Below, piece after piece: positions 7,873 through 15,478 of a stretch of 21,492 nt of DNA. The notes beneath the pieces were generated by a model, which did no database searches, had not been told where the DNA came from, and was given only the letters and a program-made list of their open reading frames with translations. The stretch spans positions 1-21,492 of the forward strand of contig DNCM01000137.1 of assembly GCA_003498085.1 (NCBI GenBank), given 5' to 3'. The stretch comes from a bacterium. Its GTDB lineage: Bacteria > UBA9089 > UBA9088. The position numbers were made by a program, and so were the translations under genes. Position 1 is the first letter of the stretch. Each line of letters opens with the position of its first letter.

Positions 7873-8293
7873 TAGGCTTTTCCAACTTTGCAATCCGTGT
7901 ATTAACATCATCGATTTGATGCTGAATGCGACTTAGCCTTTCCCTTATTCTATTCTCTATATCATCAGCAAGCCTTGTCATCCTATATTCAAGCCAGTTT
8001 GTAAGATCTTCTTTTTCCTCTAATTGCCTCTCATCTCTTCTTTTAAGGATTTCAAGAAGAGTGTTCCTTTCTTCATCAGTGCTTTTTGATAGCATATCAA
8101 GCTTGCGTATAACCTCTTTTTTTAAATCTTCTCTTTCTTTTGCCAGAGCTTCTATCTTCTTTGCATCTTCTTGTCTTATAAATTTAAACCTTTTTTCCTG
8201 AAGCATTCCCCTAATCCCAAGAATAATTGCAATAATAATAGCAGCAACAGAAATAAATATAGGTAGTGGAAGATCTTTCAAAAAATCAAACAT
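7862..8293 (-). CDS. Small membrane-anchored coiled-coil protein, unknown function
   Basis: I do not recognise this 143-residue protein. One transmembrane helix (about 10-28, IFISVAAIIIAIILGI) is followed by a long, highly charged helical segment (35-138) rich in E, K and R with heptad-like hydrophobic spacing, consistent with a coiled coil. The helical part probably faces the cytoplasm, since it lacks export features and is full of basic residues next to the membrane. The gene sits two bases after fliL and overlaps the TPR/FlgT-like gene by 11 nt, so it is translated as part of the flagellar operon. A structural or accessory motor role is plausible but unproven. It has no MotB-type peptidoglycan-binding domain. 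Confidence 0.8.
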   Translation of the reverse strand: MFDFLKDLPLPIFISVAAIIIAIILGIRGMLQEKRFKFIRQEDAKKIEALAKEREDLKKEVIRKLDMLSKSTDEERNTLLEILKRRDERQLEEKEDLTNWLEYRMTRLADDIENRIRERLSRIQHQIDDVNTRIAKLEKPNGS

Positions 8294-8294
8294 T

Positions 8295-8819
8295 TCACTG
8301 AACTATAAGCTCGCAATAGACCTCTTCAATCTGTCCATCACGAAGAATTTTATTTAATTCATCACTAATCCTCTTTTTAAATTCCTCTTTCCCTTCTGCT
8401 GTCTCTATTTCCTTTGTTGATGAAATAAGAATCGTATTTATAATATCTCTTATCTGCAGTTTTCTTTCGTTAAGTTCATCTAAAAGAAACTCATATTCAT
8501 CTTTGTTATAGGCAAGACTAAGCTTTTCTATCTTTACATATGTAGGCTCTTCTGGATTTATAATCTTTGCAAGAAATTCACCAATTTCAAAGCTATGCAG
8601 TGGACCTTTAGGAAGATGGGTTTCTCTTTCTTCGTCTATCTTTATAGGTGGAGGAGTTTTGATGTCTTTTAATACCTTGTTTACAACAATAATGGCTGTT
8701 GTAATAATAAGAACGATACCAATGATTACAGAGAGGATGATAATGATTGGACCCTTCGGCAGAGCAAATTTCTTTTCTTCTTTTTTTTCTACTTCCTCTT
8801 CTCTTTCTTCTTCTGCCAT
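8295..8819 (-). CDS. fliL: Flagellar basal body-associated protein FliL, downstream copy
   Basis: FliL is a single-pass inner-membrane protein that surrounds the stator and raises motor torque. The 174-residue product has an acidic/basic N-terminal cytoplasmic tail, one membrane helix (about 24-47, PIIIILSVIIGIVLIITTAIIV) and a periplasmic domain. That domain carries the family pattern ERKLQIRDIINTILIS, TAEGKEEFKKRI and a terminal VYCELIVQ. It is clearly paralogous to the adjacent upstream fliL: both show IGEF/MGDF, KLSLAY/DLSLAY, an R.LQI/R.RQI helix and end in VQ or IQ. The gap from the upstream copy's stop is 3 bases. No strong ribosome-binding site is seen, so coupling is likely. Confidence 0.88.
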   Translation of the reverse strand: MAEEEREEEVEKKEEKKFALPKGPIIIILSVIIGIVLIITTAIIVVNKVLKDIKTPPPIKIDEERETHLPKGPLHSFEIGEFLAKIINPEEPTYVKIEKLSLAYNKDEYEFLLDELNERKLQIRDIINTILISSTKEIETAEGKEEFKKRISDELNKILRDGQIEEVYCELIVQ

Positions 8820-8822
8820 TTT

Positions 8823-9353
8823 TTATTGGATAAGTACCTCCATATAAACATTTTCTATCTTTCCATGAGAGAATAGTTTATTTATCTCTTCTATAAGCTC
8901 CTTTTTTAAAGCCTGTTTTCCCTCATAAGTTGCAACATCCGACGACTTAGTTATCAAAATATCATTAATCAATGCCTTTATCTGCCTCTTCCTTTCACCG
9001 ATCTCTGGAGCAAGGCGTTTATGCCTTAGTCCATCATAAGCAAGGGACAAATCCTTAACCTTAAGATACCTTGGAACATCGGGATCTGTCAAGCGGACAA
9101 GAAAGTCTCCCATATTTGCAGCACTGTAAGGTTTTTTTGGAAGAACAATCTTTTTCTCCTTTATGGGATCAATAACAAGATTATATGGCTTAAATCTACT
9201 TGCAATAAAAAAAGAGACGATTGCAGAAAGAACAATAGCAACAGTTCCTACAGTAACTATTGTTGCAATCTGAGCAATAGGATTTGCCAATAATGAACTT
9301 TTTTTTGGCTCCTCATCCAATAATAAATCTTCTTCTGTCAGAGGTTCTGCCAT
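8823..9353 (-). CDS. fliL: Flagellar basal body-associated protein FliL, upstream copy
   Basis: This 176-residue paralogue of the next gene has a 30-residue cytoplasmic tail, one membrane helix (about 29-51) and a FliL periplasmic domain with NMGDFLVRLTDPDVPRYLKV, KRQIKALINDILITK, TYEGKQALKKEL and VYMEVLIQ at the end. Its start overlaps the flbD stop by one base (TAATG). In many genomes motA and motB lie between flbD and fliL; here this fliL copy follows flbD directly. The two copies differ over most of their length, so the duplication is old and the proteins may have distinct partners or form a mixed ring. Confidence 0.88.
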   Translation of the reverse strand: MAEPLTEEDLLLDEEPKKSSLLANPIAQIATIVTVGTVAIVLSAIVSFFIASRFKPYNLVIDPIKEKKIVLPKKPYSAANMGDFLVRLTDPDVPRYLKVKDLSLAYDGLRHKRLAPEIGERKRQIKALINDILITKSSDVATYEGKQALKKELIEEINKLFSHGKIENVYMEVLIQ

Positions 9354-9547
9354 TACTCATTCCCCAATATCCCAATTTTCTTTCTATACTCTATTATAAG
9401 TTCAACTATCTTGTCAAGGGATTCTTTGACAACATACCTCTGTCCAGAATTTAGGGTTATAATAGTATCTGGAGTTTCTTCTATTATCTCTATCTGGTGA
9501 GGATTTAGAAAGAAAACCTTCCCATTTAACCTTGTAAGTTCAATCAT
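9353..9547 (-). CDS. flbD: Flagellar FlbD family protein
   Basis: This small 64-residue protein, MIELTRLNGKVFFLNPHQIE through ETPDTIITLNSGQRYVV, matches the short FlbD family found in flagellar operons of Firmicutes, spirochaetes, Aquificae and others. This is not the Caulobacter sigma-54 activator of the same name. Its biochemical role is not established. The ATG at 9547 begins the conserved motif exactly, although no ribosome-binding site is visible before it. It follows flgE by 47 bases and overlaps fliL by one base. Confidence 0.9.
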   Translation of the reverse strand: MIELTRLNGKVFFLNPHQIEIIEETPDTIITLNSGQRYVVKESLDKIVELIIEYRKKIGILGNE

Positions 9548-9594
9548 TAGCTAGGTATCAAGTATCATAACCTGACACCCGACATTATATCTTA
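9548..9594 (-). repeat. Short intergenic spacer with direct repeats between flgE and flbD
   Basis: Read on the - strand, the 47-base gap contains the near-tandem TGTCGGGTGTCAGG and then GATACTTGATACC. It is the only gap of any size inside the flagellar operon. A TATAAT (9589-9584) is present, but I find no acceptable -35 at the right distance. The repeats resemble low-complexity dispersed intergenic sequence; I cannot show other copies within this window. Confidence 0.35.
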
Positions 9595-12500
9595 TTACCT
9601 CTTCAAATTGACTATTTCAGTTAATACCTGGTCGTCTGTTACGATTATCCTTGAATTTGCCTGGAATGCACGCTGAGCAATTATTAAGTCTGTAAACTCC
9701 TCAACCAAGTCAACATTTGCCATCTCAAGCTGTCCAGATTGGATAGTGCCTTTTCCTCCAACTCCTGGTTTTCCAATCGATGCCTTTCCAGAGCTTAGGG
9801 TTTCAATAAATAGAGTATCTGATTCTTTAAGGAGACCAGAATTGTTTACAAAAGTTGCCAAGGCTATCTGTCCAAGCTCTTGAACCTGGTCATTAGTGTA
9901 TGTTCCGACAATCACACCTTGAGTATTTATGCTCCTTCCTTTGAGGACTCCAGTTTCATAACCATCTTGGGAAATACTTGCATTTGAAGTCGCTGCAGCA
10001 TATTGATGAAACTTTATAAAATCAGGGGTTATCTTAACAGCCGGTGCACCCACACTAACTCCTTCTGGGTCAAATAAAATGCCCTTAAATCTTGTTCCGG
10101 GTGCCCTTTCATCAGATGGAGATTCAAATATCCTTGATGCCTCTTTATCGTAATTGCCTTTCTCATCAAATACTGCTATGCCATATCCTCCAAATTTTTC
10201 TTCGTCTGATGGGTTAATGATACTCCACAACCATCTGTTTGGACCAAGCTTTTCGAATGAAAATGTAGCCTTCCAAGATTTTCCAAAGGTATCATAGACT
10301 GTCCTAGATGCATTGAATATATAATTCTGATTCATAGCTGCAGTTGTTGGCATGCCTAAGTCTGATGTCTTAAATCCTGGATATGTTGTATCAACAGATG
10401 TATTCGGAATAAATGTTATTTTTTCGGGGCCTTGATTTCCATTTGGAATGAATATATCGGAAGAAAGGGGAGATACTTGGCGGTAATCGGCCTCAACCTT
10501 TCCTGTTCCGAACGATTTCTTAAGTATCACCATATCAACACCATTTGCACCACCGCCATTTACGAATGTATAATCTGCAGAACTTTGGATTACATTGTTC
10601 ACTTTAAGAATAAAGCTTGTCGGATCAGCATCTGGATTTTTAAGGTCAAATGCATTGAGTCTCGTATAGGTTACATAGAGGAAATTACCTTCAGCTGGAA
10701 TATCATTTTTTGGTGTTATCTTTAATTGGTCTTCTCCTCCTACTCCTGTATTATCTAAAAACTCAACCTGTGTTTTTGATAACATAATATGAGGATCTTC
10801 GGCTATTTGATAATAGACAACAACAGTATCTCTGTCAACATCTGCATCTGGTAAAGATATTGTCCAGTAACCGATAGCACTATCAACAGCATCTAATTTC
10901 CCAAGGTTATGCTTTACTACCTGTGTCCCTGGCTTTCCAGCCCCTGCATTTCCCAAAACCTCCCCTTTTACCTCATTTGAAGCAACATTTACCCTTATAA
11001 AGTCCTTTCCTGTTCCTTCAGCTTGTGTCGTATCGGACCATCCGTCCTCTGGAGTAGGTCTTTCGGTTGCAAGGTCCATAACACCATTGTTATTTCCACC
11101 CTCAATAGTTCCCAACGAGAAGTTTATCTCTGAGAAGAATGGTACCGTTCCTGTTTCCTCTAATGTAATACGCGCACCCTCTGTCAATGATTTTAGTCTA
11201 AATCTGTCTGTTGTTGGATCATAATCCATCACTACCCTTGCATCCGATGCATTTACTTCATTCAGTAGTATTTGTATTGTTGGGTAATTAGAGATGTTTA
11301 TCTCCTTCGATGTATATATCCCAGAATCTGTTGTTATTGTAACCGTTCCACTCACTGTTCCTGAGTCAAATTGGCTCCAATTTCCAGCAAGATTTACAGC
11401 CTCTGGACCATCTATTACCTCCATGCTCGATGTAATCTCAGGGACAGACTCTGTATCTTGAAAGTTGTTTATTACCATTCTTTCTTGGTTAAGCTGTAAA
11501 ATCCCTTTTGCCTCAACAGTCTTATTATAATTATAGTCTGCAGTAGCTATCCTTCCACCCTCTGTTGGTGATACTGGAACAGGAACCGCCTCAAGTCCTG
11601 TAGTTAGTAGTTTTGCCTTTGTCAAAAATCCATCAAGGGTTATTTGGCTTACCATTACGGTTGGATTCGTATTCACAATGGTAAACCTATCTGTATCTTG
11701 GTCATATCTTAGAGTTATTGGAAGTGGAGAGCCCTTCTCAGAATCAACAGCTTGATTTACATCCTTTATAAATTGAAGTATCCCAGTTCCAGCAGCATTA
11801 TAACTCTGAAGTATTGGTGCTGTCCAACTACAATTGTTACCCTCTGCATCTATCCAAGTAAATGTTATTGTTGTTTCCTGGTCTTTTTCAGCATCCCTAA
11901 ACCCATTGTTAAAACCTGCATAGGGAAACCCTTTACTAAGATCAAGGCGATCTGCAACGACCTCTTCCCTTGACTTTGAATTTGTAAATGCAGGAAGGTA
12001 TGTCGCACTTGTAGGATCATCATGAAAAGTCCCAAGCCCTTCTCCTGGTAGCTTTGCATGGGTAAGAAAACCTTCGAGTGCATCTGTCTCCTTACCTGTG
12101 GTAGAATCTATCCTAGACTGCCAGATATATATCCCTTGGTTATTTTCAAGCTTAAAACGATCCTCAACACCATCGTAGGTAAATTTTATCACGTTTGCAT
12201 TTGCTTTCCCATTCACACCTGCTTCAACTGCTGCCAAAAAGTCTGCAACACTTCCATAGTCTTTCAACTGTGCAGATTGCCACTGTTTCCCTACTGTTGC
12301 ATCACCCCATGCGATAGTAATTTTTGAATCCAAAGCAGATTCTGGCATTACAAGGTCTGTTGTAGTGTTAAAGCCTGCCATATGAAATGGCTTTGATATA
12401 TCAAGGGAATTTGAAACAACCTCTTCAGAAGATACGGTTGAAAAGAATGTTACCTGGTCCTTTCCACCTACTCCCATATTGTTATTAAATGTATACGAAA

Positions 12501-14163
12501 CCCTTTCTTTTGTCTCTCCCTCTACCCTTATCTGTAATGTTGTTGGATCAATCGTTGATGAGCTCATATTAAAACCATTCCTTATATAATCTGCTGTTAT
12601 CTTTGAACCAGTAACAGGTGTACCATATTTTTCTGCATATGAAAGTTTACCATCTTCTTTTTTTTCAATCTTGACTGATCTAATGAATATTATTCTATCA
12701 ACACCATTCGTGCTTTTTCCAATATCTATCTCTCCGCCAGCACCAACATCAGTAAGGGGATTGATACGCTCTGTCTGTCCATTGTCATCAAAATAATAAT
12801 AGAAGAAAGTCCTTGGATTATCTGCGCTGACATCTGGAACAGCATAACCATCCTGCAGCTTATCTGAGGCAGGGAGTTTATATGGAGTTGCAAGATACTT
12901 TTCACCCGTAACTGGATCTGTAACATAAACCTGAAGGGCTGTTGGATCAACATCTGGACTGTCAAATTCGTATACTAATCTCTTACCATCAGAGAATCCA
13001 AGCAATTCATCTGTTACCTGACCAGGTGCAACCCCATAATCATCCTTCTTGTAATAATAGGCATTTGTTGCAATAGTTTCGTCTGTTGTCGGATTCACCG
13101 CTTTCCACCTTAAATAGTAATTATCTGGATTCGTCGGGTCGAGGATATGATCAAAATCAAATCTTACATCAACAGATGCATTGTATACCCCTATTGGAAT
13201 CTTTGCCTCTGTGAAGAACCCTGTCTTTCCAGCTGCAGGTGCCTCAGAAATAATAATCCTTCCTCCCGCTTCTTTTACCCTTAGATTATTTGGATCTATC
13301 TTTAGGACAAACTTATCATCTGGAGTATATTCTATGCTTACTCCTGTCGTTTCAGAATTGCTATTTATTGCATCGATAAGATCTTGTGGTTTTGAGCCAA
13401 GAGCAAATGCCTGGCTTGCACCTTCTGGCCCAAGTGTTATTTTTCCTGTTGGTGTATTCTCAAAGTTTGCTAAATCCCAAGATTGGGCAAGGTTAATACC
13501 AAAACCCCCTTTTGATACAGGGACAACACTCTTTATATATTTTGCAAGGTTAAGAGAAACTGAGTCATAAGCAGTCTTTGTTGTGGAGTTAAGATTTCCT
13601 TCAAAAACAACCTTCGATGTTACTCTTGGGCTCATGATATCATTTTCAACAAGCTTTAATCCTCCAAGGGCCTTACTTATGTCTATTTTTGTCCTGTTGT
13701 TTTCATCGATTATCAGCTGTCCCGTGACTGGATCTCTTTCTGCATTCCATCCCAAAACACGGAAACCATTCGAACGGTTTATTAAATTTCCCGCTCTATC
13801 AAACCCAAAGCTTCCAGCCCTTGTGAATTTATCGATACCACTACTGTCAGAGAGGACAAAAAATCCCTCTCCATTTATGAGAAGGTCTGTTGGAACATTC
13901 GTTTGCCTGACAGTTCCTTGGGTATGGACAACCTGAATGATACCTACGTTTGCGCCTAAACCAACCTGCATTGGGTTTATTCCACCAAGCTTATCCGTTG
14001 GTTGCATGGCACCCTGAAGGGTTTGATTGAGCAAATCCTCAAAGGCTACCCTTGATCTTTTGTATCCTGGCGTATTTACATTTGCCATATTCCCTGCGAT
14101 CACATCAAACCATAATTGATGGATTCGCATCCCTGTAATACCTGAATAAACTGACGTCAGCAT
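9595..14163 (-). CDS. flgE: Giant flagellar hook protein FlgE with repeat-expanded central region
   Basis: FlgE polymerises into the flexible hook joining rod and filament. Both ends are canonical. The N-terminus has LTSVYSGITGM, NMANVNTPGYKRSRVAFEDLL, TDLLINGEGFFVL and FTRAGSFGFDRAGNL. The C-terminus has GQLEMANVDLVEEFTDLIIA, QRAFQANSR and EIVNLKR. The usual length is about 400-450 residues; this one has 1522, and the excess is central. Four segments look related: about 229-326, 587-708, 740-857 and 921-1018. They share AGF or ANF/NWSQF near the start, a YDxxxDRFxL strand and a closing GFLT/FFTE...G. A second repeat type (about 403-526, 531-578, 1106-1167, 1174-1227) shares DPTxLQV, a GVGGxDQV or NGVDxVI strand and a closing DY or TY. 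These probably form extra outer domains. AAAGGAGGTT lies nine bases before the ATG. No frameshift is apparent. Confidence 0.95.
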   Translation of the reverse strand: MLTSVYSGITGMRIHQLWFDVIAGNMANVNTPGYKRSRVAFEDLLNQTLQGAMQPTDKLGGINPMQVGLGANVGIIQVVHTQGTVRQTNVPTDLLINGEGFFVLSDSSGIDKFTRAGSFGFDRAGNLINRSNGFRVLGWNAERDPVTGQLIIDENNRTKIDISKALGGLKLVENDIMSPRVTSKVVFEGNLNSTTKTAYDSVSLNLAKYIKSVVPVSKGGFGINLAQSWDLANFENTPTGKITLGPEGASQAFALGSKPQDLIDAINSNSETTGVSIEYTPDDKFVLKIDPNNLRVKEAGGRIIISEAPAAGKTGFFTEAKIPIGVYNASVDVRFDFDHILDPTNPDNYYLRWKAVNPTTDETIATNAYYYKKDDYGVAPGQVTDELLGFSDGKRLVYEFDSPDVDPTALQVYVTDPVTGEKYLATPYKLPASDKLQDGYAVPDVSADNPRTFFYYYFDDNGQTERINPLTDVGAGGEIDIGKSTNGVDRIIFIRSVKIEKKEDGKLSYAEKYGTPVTGSKITADYIRNGFNMSSSTIDPTTLQIRVEGETKERVSYTFNNNMGVGGKDQVTFFSTVSSEEVVSNSLDISKPFHMAGFNTTTDLVMPESALDSKITIAWGDATVGKQWQSAQLKDYGSVADFLAAVEAGVNGKANANVIKFTYDGVEDRFKLENNQGIYIWQSRIDSTTGKETDALEGFLTHAKLPGEGLGTFHDDPTSATYLPAFTNSKSREEVVADRLDLSKGFPYAGFNNGFRDAEKDQETTITFTWIDAEGNNCSWTAPILQSYNAAGTGILQFIKDVNQAVDSEKGSPLPITLRYDQDTDRFTIVNTNPTVMVSQITLDGFLTKAKLLTTGLEAVPVPVSPTEGGRIATADYNYNKTVEAKGILQLNQERMVINNFQDTESVPEITSSMEVIDGPEAVNLAGNWSQFDSGTVSGTVTITTDSGIYTSKEINISNYPTIQILLNEVNASDARVVMDYDPTTDRFRLKSLTEGARITLEETGTVPFFSEINFSLGTIEGGNNNGVMDLATERPTPEDGWSDTTQAEGTGKDFIRVNVASNEVKGEVLGNAGAGKPGTQVVKHNLGKLDAVDSAIGYWTISLPDADVDRDTVVVYYQIAEDPHIMLSKTQVEFLDNTGVGGEDQLKITPKNDIPAEGNFLYVTYTRLNAFDLKNPDADPTSFILKVNNVIQSSADYTFVNGGGANGVDMVILKKSFGTGKVEADYRQVSPLSSDIFIPNGNQGPEKITFIPNTSVDTTYPGFKTSDLGMPTTAAMNQNYIFNASRTVYDTFGKSWKATFSFEKLGPNRWLWSIINPSDEEKFGGYGIAVFDEKGNYDKEASRIFESPSDERAPGTRFKGILFDPEGVSVGAPAVKITPDFIKFHQYAAATSNASISQDGYETGVLKGRSINTQGVIVGTYTNDQVQELGQIALATFVNNSGLLKESDTLFIETLSSGKASIGKPGVGGKGTIQSGQLEMANVDLVEEFTDLIIAQRAFQANSRIIVTDDQVLTEIVNLKR

Positions 14164-14178
14164 CTCTCTTAACCTCCT

Positions 14179-14589
14179 TTAATTTTTTACAGATACTAGG
14201 CTATCAAGGCCTACATTTAAAATACCACCTGGATGGGAGATGGTAACCATTATTTTTTCCTTTTCAAACCCGATTTCCACGACCTTTCCAGTTATTATCT
14301 CATCAGTATCTGCTTTCACTTTGACTTCTTTATTTAACATAGACAAAACATTTGCCTTTGAAGTTAGAGTTGTAAAATTAACAAAATTTTCATTAAGTTG
14401 TATTACCTGTTCAAGTGTTGAAAATGTTGCAAGCTGGGCTATGAATTCATGATGGTGTAGTGGCTCTAAAGGATTTTGATTTTTCATCTGGGTAACAAGT
14501 AGTTTAAGAAAATCCTCTCTTCCGAGCCCTATTCTATGCATACTTAAATTTCCAACACCACTTCCCACGGGAGGAACATTACTACTCAT
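14179..14589 (-). CDS. flgD: Flagellar hook cap/scaffold protein FlgD, short form
   Basis: FlgD caps the growing hook and places FlgE subunits. The 136-residue product has the family core DFLKLLVTQMKNQNPLEPL (27-45), EFIAQLATFSTLEQVIQLNE and a C-terminal stretch with GKVVEIGFEKEKIMV. The larger Ig-like and fibronectin-like insert found in enterobacterial FlgD (over 200 residues) is absent, as in other short FlgD proteins. It is the first gene of the - strand operon. The ATG at 14589 has no ribosome-binding site, in line with the very short leader predicted from the promoter upstream. The flgE ribosome-binding site touches the flgD stop. Confidence 0.9.
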   Translation of the reverse strand: MSSNVPPVGSGVGNLSMHRIGLGREDFLKLLVTQMKNQNPLEPLHHHEFIAQLATFSTLEQVIQLNENFVNFTTLTSKANVLSMLNKEVKVKADTDEIITGKVVEIGFEKEKIMVTISHPGGILNVGLDSLVSVKN

Positions 14590-14599
14590 CCTATTTTTT

Positions 14600-14627
14600 A
14601 TATCGGCATTTTTTTAAAAAAACTTAA
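14600..14627 (-). promoter_or_regulatory. Sigma-28 (FliA)-like promoter for the flgD-flgE operon
   Basis: On the - strand TTAAGTTT (14627-14620) is followed after 12 bases by GCCGATAT (14607-14600). The FliA consensus is TAAAGTTT, 11 bases, GCCGATAA, so each box matches seven of eight positions and the spacer is one longer. The predicted start is about 14593, only a few bases before the flgD ATG. This position and the flagellar gene downstream make a chance match less likely, but the region is very AT-rich and the spacer is made of A and T runs. Confidence 0.55.
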
Positions 14628-14650
14628 TAGTTTTTTTATATTTATTTCTG

Positions 14651-14656
14651 TATAAT
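14651..14656 (+). promoter_or_regulatory. Candidate -10 box of a leaderless aroE promoter
   Basis: A perfect TATAAT lies 9 bases before the aroE ATG. No good -35 box is visible 16-18 bases upstream, only AT-rich sequence. Initiation about seven bases downstream would give an mRNA beginning within about 3 bases of the ATG. That fits the complete lack of a ribosome-binding site before aroE. It shares a 76-base divergent region with the flgD promoter. Confidence 0.5.
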
Positions 14657-14665
14657 TATTCTTTA

Positions 14666-15478
14666 ATGAAAAAAATTGTTGGAATCATTGGTTATCCTTT
14701 GGGTCATACCCTTTCTCCAATAATGCACAATGTTTGTTTCTCTTTTTTGGGTATGGATTGGATATACGTGCCATTTGAGGTAAAACCAGAAGGACTAAAG
14801 CATGCAATATTTGGACTTTCTAATTTAGGTGTTGTTGGTGTAAATGTTACGATTCCTTATAAAATTGAGGTAATGAAGTATACAACAAGGATAAGTAAAG
14901 AGGTAGAGGAAATTGGTGCAGTAAATACTATTGTATTCAAAGATGGTGAAATAATTGGAGAGAATACAGATGGAGAGGGTTTCGTCAGATCGCTTAAAGA
15001 AGCCGGTTTTTTTCCAAAAGGAGAAAGGATTGTCTTAATTGGTGCAGGGGGTGCTGGTCGAGCAATAGGTGTTCTTTTAGCAAAAGAAGGTGTAAAAAAA
15101 ATAGCTATATTTGATGTGGAAAAAGAAAAGGCAGAGAGCCTAAAGGCAGTCATCGAAAAGGCATATGCAACAGAAGTTGTACTAGAAAAAGAAACAAAGG
15201 ACGTAAGGCTTTTAATAAATGCAACCCCACTTGGAATGAAGAATGATGACCCACTTCCTATTGATCCATCCTATATTCATTCAGGACTTCTTGTTTGTGA
15301 TGTAATTTACAATCCTAAAAAAACAAAGTTATTGGAATTAGCAGAGAGAAAAGGGGCAAAAATAATGAATGGAATAGGGATGCTTGTCCATCAAGGGGCT
15401 TTGTCATTTGAAAAATGGACAGGAATTTATCCTCCAACAGATATGATGAGAAAAGTAATCGAGGAGAAATTATGTTAG
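14666..15478 (+). CDS. aroE: Shikimate dehydrogenase (NADP+)
   Basis: AroE reduces 3-dehydroshikimate to shikimate in aromatic amino acid synthesis. The 270-residue protein has GYPLGHTLSPIMHN (shikimate binding), NVTIPYK with catalytic K66, GAVNT, NTDG with catalytic D102, and the Rossmann loop GAGGAGRA (126-133), then INATPLGM and GIGMLVHQGALSFEKWTG near the end. Length is normal for the family. It diverges from flgD and is the first of five + strand genes whose ends overlap or nearly touch. Its TAG overlaps the serS start by 7 nt. It is not functionally linked to the flagellar operon next to it. Confidence 0.95.
   Translation: MKKIVGIIGYPLGHTLSPIMHNVCFSFLGMDWIYVPFEVKPEGLKHAIFGLSNLGVVGVNVTIPYKIEVMKYTTRISKEVEEIGAVNTIVFKDGEIIGENTDGEGFVRSLKEAGFFPKGERIVLIGAGGAGRAIGVLLAKEGVKKIAIFDVEKEKAESLKAVIEKAYATEVVLEKETKDVRLLINATPLGMKNDDPLPIDPSYIHSGLLVCDVIYNPKKTKLLELAERKGAKIMNGIGMLVHQGALSFEKWTGIYPPTDMMRKVIEEKLC

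Noticed and set aside
9584..9589. TATAAT on the - strand as a promoter for flbD-fliL
   Set aside because: No acceptable -35 box lies 16-18 bases upstream; in AT-rich DNA a lone hexamer is expected by chance.
15415..15471. Longer serS with a start inside aroE
   Set aside because: The extra 19 residues do not fit the family, and a good ribosome-binding site precedes the ATG at 15472.
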